NCBI GenBank assembly: GCA_003427395.1
Contig: BFEA01000408.1
Span: 562,378-583,335, forward strand
Direction of reading: 5' to 3'
From: Chara braunii
Taxonomy: Eukaryota; Streptophyta; Charophyceae; Charales; Characeae
DNA: 20,958 bases
Shown: positions 1-8,545 of the stretch, one piece after another
How the letters are laid out: each line of letters begins with the position of its first letter
Numbering within the stretch: position 1 is the stretch's first letter
Translations under genes and position numbers: made by a program
The notes under the pieces: generated by a model
Told to the model about the DNA's origin: nothing
The model's input: the letters and a program-made list of their open reading frames with translations, nothing else
The model's database searches: none

Positions 1-21
1 AGCGAGGCAATCGCTGATGAG

Positions 22-64
22 CCAATCGTCGGCAAGACGTCTTGTCATCTGCCACGGCGATTGG
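22..64. repeat. Nested inverted repeat
   Basis: CCAATCG (22-28) pairs with CGATTGG (58-64), and GGCA (31-34) with TGCC (50-53). The inside holds the 12-bp palindrome CAAGACGTCTTG (33-44). It could fold as a hairpin or cruciform. No coding frame is associated and no function is assigned. Confidence 0.6.
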
Positions 65-84
65 CCCTGAAGGATTGACGAAGG

Positions 85-87
<3 letters not shown>

Positions 88-141
<54 letters not shown>

Positions 142-150
142 GCGCGCGCG
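88..150. repeat. (AC)n/(CG)n microsatellite
   Basis: About 26 AC units (88-139) run directly into CG dinucleotides up to 150. Alternating purine-pyrimidine tracts of this kind favour left-handed Z-DNA. The length is probably polymorphic and prone to assembly error. Confidence 0.97.
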
Positions 151-1524
151 ACGTCGGGATGCGCCGTTCTCCAGAAAGCAGCTGACGCTACAGGGAATAC
201 TGCTGGGAACCCTCTTGGAAGATGCCAGATGCAAGCAGGATCAAATGGTCACTTAGTACGCCAGCAAGATAGTTAGAGCTGCTGCCTGTTGGGGAATTTG
301 GAAGACCAGGTGTGCAGTCATAAGGGGTGGCGAGAAACCAGCAATGGCGGCAATAAGGGCAGCTGTCAAGCAAGCGCTGAGACAGGCAATTGCGGCTGAT
401 TTTCACCGCAGACACCTGTGCTCTCACGCCCCCCTTCCCTGTTCTGTAGAGCGTGGAGTCCAATCCCGGCCTTGGTGGAATTCGACCAAATTAAGGGCTC
501 TGACAAGTTCGGAAGCCTGCTTTGTGAGAATGTGAGCCCGACACCTGACATAGAGCTTGAAGAAGAAGAGGAGGCCCCAGGGTAGCCGTCAAGGAGGGAT
601 AGCTCCCACTCACACCAGCGAACGTAGATAAGACGAGACTACCGAAATCGGATAGAAGGGCGAGGGCAGATAGACGATAGAGGTCTGGCGCCAAATATGA
701 AGAATCGATGCGTAAATAGATAGGGTGAGCGACCGATGAGTAAGGGAAGATTAGTGAGGGGCATTACAAAATAAATAAAGGGGGCTACCGGTATGAGCTC
801 CTGGGCCCGAGGCAGAAGCGCTGCTATCTGCGTTGGCCCGGGATTGTAAGGTGCATGTAGATTGTCTGATAGGCGAAGGGAGGGCGCCGAATCCGCTGAT
901 CGTCCAGCTAGGGGCTCAGAGTTTGACACAGTAACGCAGATAAGCAATGGTATCTGAGGCTAGTGGAAGCTTACGGAGACAGAAAGAGAGAAGAGAGCGG
1001 AGGGGTAGAATAAGCAGCCAAGGGGTAGATAATGATGACATTGCTAGTAGGATAGACGATTATCGGAGGGAAAAAGCTTCCGATTCAGCCAATTATGGAG
1101 AACTGACGCAGCCGCTGCATTGAAAGTGGCAGTTTTTTAGTAGCAGGGGTGTTGTTACCATGCAGAGGAGGAGGGCGATCATGGCCTGGTCTCCACCCTC
1201 AGCGTCAGGGTACGCGAAGCATCTCCTGGCCAGTGAAGGACACGGTGGACCATGATGGCGTCACCTGGAGTCAGGGAGTGGCTCGTGACAAGACTGGATA
1301 CGAGGGGTCCTAGCAGCACTAGCCAACAGACTCGCGAAGATATTGCAATTGACGTTGGCGTCAACATGAACTCTGGCTCAATCATTTGTGCTAATGAAGA
1401 CGATCTCCCTCCTGATACGTTGGGCTCCTCATTCATCCTCTCGGCCCCTTTCCTCCTCCTCCACCATGTAAACCAACTTTTCTGCATGCAATCAGGATAT
1501 CGCATAATTTTGGAACCCCTTGAG
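151..1524. other. Non-coding stretch, nothing recognised
   Basis: Open frames here are short, overlap one another on both strands and show no domain or composition suggesting a gene. I see no tRNA, rRNA or terminal repeat. The stretch 550-1100 is rich in short GATAGA/GATAGAC-type motifs on the plus strand, which may be an old degraded simple repeat. Confidence 0.5.
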
Positions 1525-1540
1525 CGTCACATATGTGACG
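1525..1540. repeat. 16-bp perfect palindrome
   Basis: CGTCACATATGTGACG equals its own reverse complement. It lies directly beside a 25-bp block (1541-1565) that recurs inverted at 4956-4980, so it may mark one edge of the repeat family described at 1571-2178. Confidence 0.8.
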
Positions 1541-1630
1541 AACCAGCTTCTGAGCCTGCGCCATCTTCCGGACCCCTTCTCTCTCTTTGCTTTTCGAATT
1601 TTGCTCGGCCCAACAAGGCCCCTCTCTGTT
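1541..1630. repeat. Repeat blocks X and Y, copy A
   Basis: Block X (1541-1565) is found again, 25/25 identical but inverted, at 4956-4980. Block Y (1571-1630) is found again in direct orientation, nearly identical, at 4822-4881. The two blocks therefore differ in relative orientation between the two loci, so one locus has undergone a local inversion or a composite insertion. Confidence 0.85.
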
Positions 1631-1811
1631 TCTGATTAAAGATGCCTTGCTGAGACCCGTGTTGATTCTTGAAATTTTGTTTTCATAATTTGGGAAATGC
1701 ATGGGAATTGCGCGCGCTTTAGTAAGCGCGCTAGGAATTTGACCCGACAGTTAGAAATTCTGAAATAAACGGAACCCGACGTGTCATTTTTGTGCATGAA
1801 TGTTCTCCATT

Positions 1812-2178
1812 ACGTTGCGGAAAACTCTGGGAATTTGGTGGGAATACGAATGGATGTAGGTCTGCCCTTTCCCGCACCTACTTTACGCGCGGATATGGTG
1901 ATTTCAATTTTTGAATTAGCATAGGATTTAGGAATCTGTAACTGTTTTGGTGCCTCTTTTTGCATTTGTGATCGGCGCCATGCAAGCGAGCTTCCCCCTT
2001 TCTGCTCCGCTCGCCATCTTCGACGCTCCCTTCGCACCCGTGCTCACTCTCCTGTCGTAACCGTTTTTCCCTCTCTCTCTCTTTCCTTTTCTCCCTGCGC
2101 GCCTTTTCTCTTTCTTGATCGTATGAATTTTGGATCCGTTTCACGCTATCATGTGCACTCTTCGTCCTCCCACTCTGA
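1812..2178 (-). repeat. Dispersed repeat Z, copy A (inverted relative to copy B)
   Basis: The reverse complement of this segment aligns over its whole length, with scattered substitutions and small indels, to 4451-4816. Overlapping minus-strand frames seen here and plus-strand frames in copy B share peptide stretches such as QMQKEAPKQLQIPKSYANSK, but this follows from nucleotide similarity. No protein family is recognised and several frames are equally open, so I treat it as a repeat and not a gene. Confidence 0.85.
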
Positions 2179-2394
2179 GTCCTACACCCAAGAGCCCGGT
2201 TGATCCTCTCTTCACTACCGTCCAGCCAACGAGAGGCACCGTGTAAGGAGGAACTCCTATTACGCGACAATTCTGATTGGCTGTGATCGGACTCAACAGG
2301 ATCGACATGGCTTTCGCTGGGCGATTATCCCCAAGTCCTCTCTCACCGTTCCCTGACTCAACCTTCATCCTCCCTCGTACCTACGTCCCTTCCC

Positions 2395-2480
2395 GCAACT
2401 ATAAATTCCGCAAGCGTGCCCCCAAAGCTCTCTCTCAACTCGTCTGCAAGCTTCCGGGAAGCAGTGGCTAGATGGTATGT
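2395..2480 (+). promoter_or_regulatory. Possible TATA promoter with ATG-terminated first exon
   Basis: TATAAA lies at 2400-2405. It is followed after about 25 bp by a pyrimidine-rich CTCTCTCTCA start-like region and then an ATG at 2472-2474 abutted by GTATGT, a good plant 5' splice donor. A first exon that ends right after the start codon is common in plant ribosomal-protein and other housekeeping genes. I could not find a convincing second exon: candidate acceptors end at about 2714, 2829 and 2979, and none opens a recognisable frame. This may be a remnant or chance. Confidence 0.25.
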
Positions 2481-4285
2481 GTGGAGTGCGAGTCGAAAAG
2501 TCCCAACGAGCTGATTGTAGCCTAGCCGGCGGTGCGCCTGATCACCACAACGGACTGTGGGATCCGGGCAGGCCGTGTCGAGACTAAGTCGGCGGGGTGA
2601 CGATCGCAGTGGTGGAAAGTGGCACGTGGCGGATGCGCCTCCTTGTCTCGAATCTATTCATTGGTGTGAGTGCAGCTCTACGACAGTTAAGCCGGGAGTT
2701 CTTTTCATCCTCAGATTTTTGCGTGATTTTCATCTATCTTGTTACTCTCATCCATTTCGCACGTTATGACATGAATGAATATGTATGCTTGTCATGAAAT
2801 GGTTGTCTGATGGGCTTGCGTTTGATTAGCTACGGGATGGCGGGGCAGGGGTGCAGAGCACACGAAGAACCGAACGATGCATGGCTGCCATTTTCGCACC
2901 TTTTGCGATAAATGACCGCAAGTGTAGATGGAAATACTCGGATGATGAAACTGTCGTTTGATGGACTGGTCTTTGATTAGGCCGAAGAGTTGTTACGAAT
3001 GGAATGTATGAACATGGTCGAGTCATTGGCAAGGATGATGTTGTTGGGATTTTGTTCAAGAATGCACGAGTGTTTAGATCTGTCAGTGATGTGATTGCGG
3101 GAGAGTGCCCCGGGATCTTTAACCCGGAATACACTGCGCATGTCATCTGCCTTATGCTGCACGACATCTGCAGCTTGCCCTCGATACACAAAACCCGAGA
3201 GTCGGCGCCACGTGCGACCTGCATGCGTGGATCAATTGCCGCGTCTCCCCGAATGTGAGTTTTGTCCCCACGGTTTCTTTATGAAGACTTCCTGGCGAGA
3301 ACGCTAGATCATCGTGAATATTCTCTCTCTCTCTCCATCTATCTCTGAGATAATGGAGGAGTGTTCTCACCTTGCTTCGTAGGACTAAGGTGAATAAAAG
3401 CTATCGCCGGAAAAACCCAATCGACAGGCTGTGTACTTTCGATCATTACGATTGTCGGACTAATGATGAATGATTGAGACCAACCTTTGCGACTAATTGG
3501 ATTGCCATGTGGACTGACGACCTCAACCCAACTGGGCGTCGGCCTCCCGTATCCCCGCCATGTCCCTTTTCGTACAACGAGAAGAGGGCACGTGTACGCG
3601 AGTGGGACGTACGAGAAGTCGTCGTCAAGATCAACGGCCTATACTATTTCCCTTCCGAAACTCAGTGCTCGGGGTTCGTTGGCGCTGGTTTTGTCATTGT
3701 TGATACACATTTCCCGCCTTATTCGTTGCTATTGTCGTTTAATGAGTTGATCGTCATTCCATGGACGGCAGTGGCGCCCCATTGGCCCAACACTCCATGC
3801 AGCGATTGTTGTCGCTTCGAGCGTTACCAATCAAAAGGCTTTCACCACCGAGTACGAAGTGAGGACGAACATAAGGAAAGAGCCACGTGGCTGAGACCCT
3901 CTACGTCAGATTCTGAGTTATGCAATGAGCGGCGTCGGGATTTGATCCGAAAACGCGACACCAAGTACGTACCCGCCCCCTTTCACGCGAAGCAAAGAGC
4001 AACGGCCCGATGGGAAGTCCAATGATACTTTTTGGATTGAACTTCCTTGCGCCATGCGTCCCGTGCATGCCTTTTTCTCCCTCAAAACCCGCGCATTGAC
4101 GGACCCTCCCCCCCCCCTTCTTACTAAGTCGGATCAACACAGGGGATTTCGGTTTTGTCCGTGTCCCCACACTCAAATTTCCAAAAATCCTTGGCACACC
4201 CCATCTCGCTGTCTTTCTGGGGCCCCTTCCGCAATCTAAACACTCCGAACGAAAGACAACGCATGGCGTGAGGTTGAGCGTCACA
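2481..4285. other. No supported gene
   Basis: The longest frame (plus strand, 3474-4025, 183 codons, TTG start) has no recognisable motif and its length is compatible with chance in DNA of this composition. A plus-strand frame around 3004-3258 and an antisense frame at 2826-3224 overlap and look equally arbitrary. A short (CT)n tract lies at 3321-3334 and a C-run near 4108-4118. Confidence 0.45.
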
Positions 4286-4450
4286 CGACTGCGATTCTCA
4301 TCCTCATCAGGGTATTGGGGACCATGGCGAGAAGGAATATGCTCTTGATGAGGCAGGTGAGGGGGGGGTGGAGTTGGAGCTATTGGCAACGGCGGCAGCA
4401 GCGGTGGTGACGGCAACAGCGAATACATCAGCTAATATAGAAATGGCATC
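4286..4450 (+). repeat. Arm 1 of large inverted repeat (acidic module copy)
   Basis: This segment is the inverted counterpart of 5103-5249, with an almost identical core of about 60 bp. Read on the plus strand it encodes the same peptide core, GIGDHGEKEYALDEAGEGGV, as the minus-strand frame at 5103-5249, with a few synonymous differences. It joins repeat Z directly at about 4450, at a CAGAGTGGGAGGA junction. With arm 2 it could form a hairpin with a loop of about 650 nt. Confidence 0.85.
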
Positions 4451-4816
4451 AGAGTGGGAGGAAGAAGAGTGCATAGGATAGCGCGAAACAGATCCAAGAT
4501 TCAGACGATCAAGAAAGAGAAAAGGCGCGCGGGGAGAGAAGGAGAGAGAGAGAGAGGGAAAAACGGTTACGGTAGGAGAAAGAGCGCGGGTGCAAAGGGA
4601 ATGTCGAAGATGGCGAGGGGAGCAGAAAGGGGGAAGTTTGCTTGCATGGCACCGATCACAAATGCAAAAAGAGGCACCAAAACAGTTGCAGATTCCGAAA
4701 TCCTATGCTAATTCAAAAATTGAAATCACCATATCCGCGCGTAAAGCAGGCGCGGGAAAAGACATTCCTACATGCATTCATATTCCTACCAAATTCCCAG
4801 AGTTTTCCGCGACGTA
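4451..4816 (+). repeat. Dispersed repeat Z, copy B
   Basis: Inverted counterpart of 1812-2178. It contains a (GA)n purine stretch at 4541-4560. It is followed at once by block Y (4822-4881) in the orientation opposite to that expected from copy A, which shows the array was rearranged after or during duplication. Confidence 0.85.
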
Positions 4817-4821
4817 GTCGA

Positions 4822-4897
4822 GACCCCTTCTCTCTCTTTTTCTTTTCGAATTTTGCTCGGCCCAACAAGGCCCCTCTCTGTTGTTGTTGTTGTTGTT

Positions 4898-4942
<45 letters not shown>

Positions 4943-4980
4943 ATTGTTCTTGTTGGATGGCGCAGGCTCAGAAGCTGGTT
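4822..4980 (+). repeat. Block Y, (TTG)n tract and inverted block X
   Basis: Block Y (4822-4881) matches 1571-1630. A (TTG)n microsatellite with ATT interruptions (about 4879-4955) begins exactly at the end of block Y. Block X (4956-4980) then follows, inverted relative to 1541-1565. The trinucleotide tract thus sits at the rearrangement junction. Confidence 0.9.
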
Positions 4981-5033
4981 TGTCACACGACAACGACATC
5001 AACAACAAAAACAGCGATCGAAGTCGACTTTGT

Positions 5034-5052
5034 TGATGTTGTTGTTGTTGTT

Positions 5053-5088
<36 letters not shown>

Positions 5089-5110
5089 GATGTCGTTGTT
5101 GTTGTTGATG
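5034..5110. repeat. (TTG)n microsatellite
   Basis: An interrupted TTG repeat; on the minus strand it supplies a poly-Thr run of the broken module gene. A third such tract lies at about 5258-5320. Confidence 0.95.
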
Positions 5111-5257
5111 CCATTTTTGTATTAGCTTCTGTATTCGTTGTTGCCGTCACCAATAGCTCCAACGCCACCCCCCCCTCACCTGCCTCATCAAGAGCATATT
5201 CCTTCTCGCCATGGTCCCCGATGCCCTGATGAGAATTAGAGTCGCAGTCGACGTCGA

Positions 5258-5260
5258 TCG

Positions 5261-5294
<34 letters not shown>

Positions 5295-5320
5295 CGTTGC
5301 TGTTGTTGTTGTTGTTGATG
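5258..5320. repeat. (TTG)n microsatellite
   Basis: Interrupted TTG repeat between the two acidic modules of the minus-strand frame. It encodes poly-Thr on the minus strand. Confidence 0.9.
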
Positions 5321-5699
5321 TCGTTGCAGTATTAGTTTCTGTATTTGTTGTTGTCGTCACCACAATTGTTGCCACCGTTGCCAATAGCCCCGACTCCACG
5401 TCCCACTCACTTGCCTCATCGAAGGCGTGTTCCCTCTCACCGTCGACGGCGGCACTCTCTGCCATGACTTGATAGGAGAGTGTCGTCAGGTTAACACACC
5501 ACTCACCATCCCCCCCCTTATACTCGTCACTATCACACGCGGCATCACCATGGCTCATCTCACTTTCGGTCTCACAATCTTCACACACCGCGAGTCGACC
5601 ACGTCATCTTCATCTTGATCACCTTCGCCATCCTTTGCAGGCGAGACACCGTCTTCGTTGTCGAAGCGTTGTAGCTCCCCCACCAACTCCATCGTTACC

Positions 5700-5983
5700 C
5701 CGAAAGCTGCGCCCGTATAGCAATTCGTCGCTGTCTCACTGCTGGCGCTACCCCTGCCCGCATGTCACGGACGTCCACGTCACAACTGCAGATGCCACAT
5801 GGCAATAAAAAAGCCACGCGCGTCTGTCGGGCGTGCGCACAGGCCTAGCAGCCTGGGAGCTCTCCTTCCCAGACACTCGTCTAGCCAAAGGGACCGGGCT
5901 TCACCGGCCTGCCGACATCAGGGCGCTAGCGCTAGCGCAACTCTGGCCCACATTCTTCCACCACAACCCATCTTTAGCCCATT
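5700..5983. other. Non-coding stretch with 16-bp palindrome
   Basis: No gene is supported. A perfect 16-bp palindrome, GCGCTAGCGCTAGCGC, lies at 5933-5948. If the minus-strand frame at 5984-6298 is a real terminal exon, this stretch would be its 3' untranslated or flanking DNA. Confidence 0.45.
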
Positions 5984-6298
5984 CTAGAGGGCACCAAAGG
6001 CATATCCCGCTTCCATTAACTCCTGCTCTGTTGGACGGGCGTCGAAGGCAGCAATGAACAAGTGTAGTTTGGTCCCTAAGGAGTTGGATCGAATCAATCT
6101 TCTTGAACTCAGTTTAGGGACTGATCTGACAGCAACAGACAACCCAATGTAATTCCTGACTTTTGATAGCATCAGTCCTTTTGAAGGATTCCCCTCCACT
6201 GAGTACGGTGTCAAGTGTCTGATAATCGACTGTTTGCTATAGGTGAGAACTTTATCCCATCCATCGTCTGTCCGAATATCAATGGAATAAAATATGTT
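5984..6298 (-). CDS. Putative terminal exon or gene fragment, unknown protein
   Basis: This frame is open on the minus strand from 6298 down to a TAG at 5984-5986 (104 codons). Its composition is balanced and unlike the low-complexity shadow frames nearby, with mixed hydrophobic and charged residues and stretches such as DDGWDKVLTYSKQS and a C-terminus ending ELMEAGYAFGAL. The only internal ATG giving a long product is at 6214, but convincing sequence continues upstream of it. A good splice-acceptor context (pyrimidine-rich, ending CAG at 6268) suggests an exon from 6267 to 5984. An LTR starts only about 65 bp upstream, at 6363, so upstream exons may have been displaced by that insertion. I do not recognise the protein family. 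Confidence 0.35.
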   Translation of the reverse strand, partial: NIFYSIDIRTDDGWDKVLTYSKQSIIRHLTPYSVEGNPSKGLMLSKVRNYIGLSVAVRSVPKLSSRRLIRSNSLGTKLHLFIAAFDARPTEQELMEAGYAFGAL

Positions 6299-6362
6299 TT
6301 AATTCCCTATGCTCTTGTGGCTTCCTGTTGCCGAGAGTTCTTCCCCCCCCCCCCTCTCTTGT

Positions 6363-6659
6363 TGTAGCGGACCTCTGGTGGGCGTGTGAGACCAACCCCT
6401 TGGCCTGTTCTCACAGGCCTGTGTTTTATTCGGGGCAGTCCAGTCCAGGGCGGTACCTCTGTCGGTACCAGCCAGTCCAGTCCAGTCTCGTCAGTCCGCT
6501 GGGGTATACCCCAGCCATTGTCTGTTTTGGAGATCATTCTATTGTTGCACGATTTTGGAGTACGTGCGTGGGAGCTGCGCTGTGCATCTTGCTCCCCACT
6601 TCTTCTTCCATGTCCATCCCTATCACTAGCGGAGCACCACACCTAGTGGGTCCGCTACA
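6363..6659 (+). mobile_element. LTR of a retrotransposon (297 bp)
   Basis: The segment starts TGTAGCGGACC and ends GGTCCGCTACA, an 11-bp perfect terminal inverted repeat that includes the canonical TG..CA ends of LTRs. A primer binding site follows directly, so this is a 5' LTR on the plus strand. Inside are an 18-bp palindrome (GCTGGGGTATACCCCAGC, 6498-6515), repeated CAGTCCAGTCC motifs flanking two GGTACC sites, and a C-run just outside (6343-6354). The five bases to the left are CTTGT. No second copy of the LTR ends is visible in the window, so a target-site duplication cannot be checked and the element is truncated, rearranged or extends beyond what is seen. Confidence 0.8.
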
Positions 6660-6660
6660 T

Positions 6661-6672
6661 TGGTATCGGAGC
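6661..6672 (+). promoter_or_regulatory. Primer binding site (initiator tRNA-Met type)
   Basis: TGGTATCGGAGC lies one base after the LTR end. It differs at one position from TGGTATCAGAGC, the site complementary to the 3' end of plant initiator tRNA-Met used by most plant LTR retrotransposons. It fixes the orientation and the LTR boundary. Confidence 0.85.
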
Positions 6673-6914
6673 GGGAATGGTCCCCGCTCCCACCCACCAC
6701 ACCGCACATACGGGACAACGGGATTTTTGGCTGGTTTCTGGCTGTTTTTTCCGAAAAAAGGAGGAAAAAAACGGTGAAGCAGCAGGTCGACACGTGGCGA
6801 AAAAGAGGAGAGCATCACGACACAAGGCCACGGCCGGCCGCCGCACACGCACGCGCCACGTGCCCCGCTGCCCCGCCCTACCCAGCTCCCGGATATATCT
6901 ATTTTCAAGATCCG

Positions 6915-6995
6915 GGATGCAGCTGCTGCCGTTGGGGTTTGAACCCAGGCCGCTGCTGGGCTTGCGTGTGCGTATACCACTGCCACAACACACTT
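6915..6995 (-). repeat. tRNA-like segment with A- and B-box motifs
   Basis: On the minus strand, TGGCAGTGGTATACG (6985-6971) resembles a tRNA A box/D arm. GGTTCAAACCC (6946-6936) matches a B box, with TGGG/CCCA enclosing a canonical TTCAAAC T-loop. No proper anticodon or acceptor stem is visible, so this is a tRNA-derived (SINE-like) or tRNA-pseudogene fragment and not a functional tRNA gene. Confidence 0.45.
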
Positions 6996-7065
6996 GCCAC
7001 AGTGTGTCCATGGCTTTCTGGCACGACACACTCCTGTTGAAGAGGTGCCGTGCTGGCAATTTACA

Positions 7066-7147
7066 CCCCCCCCCCCCCCCCCCCCCCCCCCGCCCCAAGG
7101 CCGGGGGGGGGGGGGGGGGTCTTTTTTCCCCCCCCCCCCCCCCCCCC
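7066..7147. repeat. C26 - G17 - C20 homopolymer block
   Basis: C runs at 7066-7091 and 7128-7147 flank a G run at 7103-7119. The tracts are mutually complementary and could form hairpins, G-quadruplex or i-motif. Such sequence is also a frequent site of sequencing and assembly error, so run lengths should not be trusted. Confidence 0.95.
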
Positions 7148-7417
7148 GGTGGCTGCTGCTGCCTGTGCACGTGGCCACCTGCAGTGCCACGTGGCAGCTT
7201 ACTGTGAACAGAAGACCCCCCTGCTGAGCGGGCTGCTCTACAGTGGTGAGGGTCTGCTCACACAGCAAACCCTAGATGTGCAGATCTGCAGAACAGTTGC
7301 TGCTAAGGGCTGATCAAGATCTCAGCCCCCTCTCCCCTCCAGCTGGCTTGCTGCAGTGAAGGCCAAGACCCTGTTGGTTTTGGTGTACCTTGTGCCCTTG
7401 GAGACACAAAGGGCCAG

Positions 7418-7910
7418 GTATCACTCCCTTCTCCCCTCTCCCTCTACCAACCCACTCTCCCTACCTCTTCTCTCTCCTCTTACTCACCCCTTCTCTTTCC
7501 CCCACCTTCTACTACATCTTTTCTCTCCTCCTTTTACCTTCCTCACCCCACCTTTCTCCCACCACCCATTCTTTTGCTCTCCTTTCTTTATTTCTTTTCT
7601 CTTCTTTCCTCCTTCTTTTCTCCTTGCTTCTTGATCCCTCTCCACCTTTCCCCAACCCTCCTCTCCCCCAACTACCACCACATCATCCCCCACCTCCCAC
7701 TTCATATTTTTCTCTCTCCCACCTATTTCTTTCTTTTCTCCTTCACTTTTTCATTCCCCTTCCCCCCCTACTTCAATTTTTTTTTGTTTTTCTTCTTTCT
7801 CTGTCGCTTTTGATTTATCTTTTCTCCTTTTTCCAAAAATTCAAATTATCTTCTTCCCCACCTTCTTTTCTCATTTTTTGATTTATTTTATTTATTTTTC
7901 TATTTATTCT
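7418..7910. repeat. Long C/T-rich (polypyrimidine) tract
   Basis: Almost 500 bp with very few purines on the plus strand, changing from CCT-rich to TTT-rich along its length. Apparent frames here encode only Pro/Ser/Leu/Phe runs and are not genes. It probably belongs to the leader of the retrotransposon that starts at 6363. Mirror-symmetric parts could form triplex DNA. Confidence 0.8.
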
Positions 7911-7968
7911 GAAAATTCGATTTTCTTTACGGCAACCCTAAATCTGATTAGGTGTTAGTCTTTATTAC

Positions 7969-8136
7969 TTTCGGCACACTTTTTGACCCCGTGTGGGTAA
8001 CGAACTTCTGCTGAAATTTTGTGTTTTTTCTTCCACTTATTCTTCTCGGCACACTTCAACCCCATGGGGGTAACGAAATGCTGCCGAATTTTTTGACAAA
8101 TCAGATACTTCATTTCTCCCTACCTCCTCACCCACT

Positions 8137-8175
<39 letters not shown>

Positions 8176-8283
8176 TTTTTTTTTTTTTTGCGGCATCTTG
8201 AAACCTAGTGTGCTCACCTTAGTCTCTCCTTTCCCCTTGGCATATTCTTGACCCCATGGGGGGTAGGGAAATACTGCTGAAAA
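7969..8283 (+). repeat. Three-copy nested-hairpin repeat
   Basis: Copies lie at 7969-8016, 8046-8087 and 8237-8283. Each has an outer stem starting TCGGCA or TTGGCA and ending TGCCGA or TGCTGA, around an inner ACCCC..GGGGT stem and a conserved GGTA(A/G)(C/G)G(A/G)A segment. Outer-stem bases change together or through G-U pairs (TTTCGGCA/TGCTGAAA; TCGGCA/TGCCGA; TTGGCA/TGCTGA). Copies 2 and 3 are separated by an (ATT)n-poly(T) tract. Confidence 0.7.
8137..8189. repeat. (ATT)n and poly(T) tract
   Basis: Microsatellite of TTA/ATT units that ends in a run of about 15 T, inside the putative retrotransposon leader. A further short (AT)n tract lies at 8341-8356. Confidence 0.95.
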
Positions 8284-8465
8284 TTTCAAAAAAAAATAAT
8301 ATTGTTTCTCTCCTCATATTTTGTTTACTTATTTCTTTAAATATATATATATATATTTTTTTTCTTTTATTTTTCTCTCGAAATCTCGCTGTTTATTTAT
8401 TTCTCTCCCGACTTTCCCCCCCCAATGCTTGCTATTTTATTTTCTTGATTAGGTCACCAGCACCG

Positions 8466-8545
8466 TACCCTAACCACTTAAACTCCGGTTAGGATTTTCT
8501 TAGGGTTTTTCTAGGGCTTAGGGTTCTTCAAAAAAAACCCTACTC
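8466..8545 (+). promoter_or_regulatory. Cluster of telo-box-like motifs
   Basis: CCCTAA, GTTAGG, CTTAGGGTTT, CTAGGG, CTTAGGGTT and AAAACCCTA occur within 80 bp. Telo boxes (AAACCCTA) are established promoter elements of plant genes expressed in growing cells. The cluster lies about 170-240 bp before the gag-like ATG at 8712, so it could serve transcription of the element. It is not a telomeric array, since the units are irregular and in both orientations. Confidence 0.4.

Larger units (their letters stand above)
4983..5692 (-). pseudogene. Broken Thr-rich, repeat-module protein gene
   Basis: The main open frame runs from a GTG at 5588 to 4983 (about 200 codons). It encodes two copies of an acidic module followed by poly-Thr runs written by (ACA)n repeats. 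One module (near 5350-5440) carries GEREHAFDEASEW and the other (near 5103-5249) carries GEKEYALDEAGEG, so they are diverged tandem duplicates. A TGA lies just upstream of 5588 in this frame. A second minus-strand frame with an ATG at 5690-5692 is open into this region and is also acidic, so the simplest reading is one gene broken by a frameshift near 5590. The left end runs into the inverted-repeat mosaic without a clear natural end. I recognise no family. It could be a low-complexity host gene or part of a repeat element. Confidence 0.4.

Noticed and set aside
3474-4025. 183-codon plus-strand open frame
   Set aside because: TTG start, no motif, odd composition; about this length is expected by chance once in a window or two of this size.
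4590-4817. 75-codon plus-strand frame similar to a minus-strand frame at 1810-2037
   Set aside because: Similarity is fully explained by the inverted DNA repeat; several frames of the repeat are equally open, so it is not evidence of protein conservation.
6534-7268. 244-codon minus-strand open frame and overlapping plus-strand frames
   Set aside because: They run through C and G homopolymers and are translated as poly-Gly or poly-Pro in several frames at once, and they overlap the LTR and a tRNA-like segment.
7390-7881. 163-codon plus-strand frame of Ser/Pro/Leu/Phe runs
   Set aside because: It is the translation of a polypyrimidine tract with no coding signal.
8466-8545. Interstitial telomere array
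   Set aside because: TTAGGG-like motifs are irregularly spaced and occur in both orientations; they fit promoter telo boxes better.
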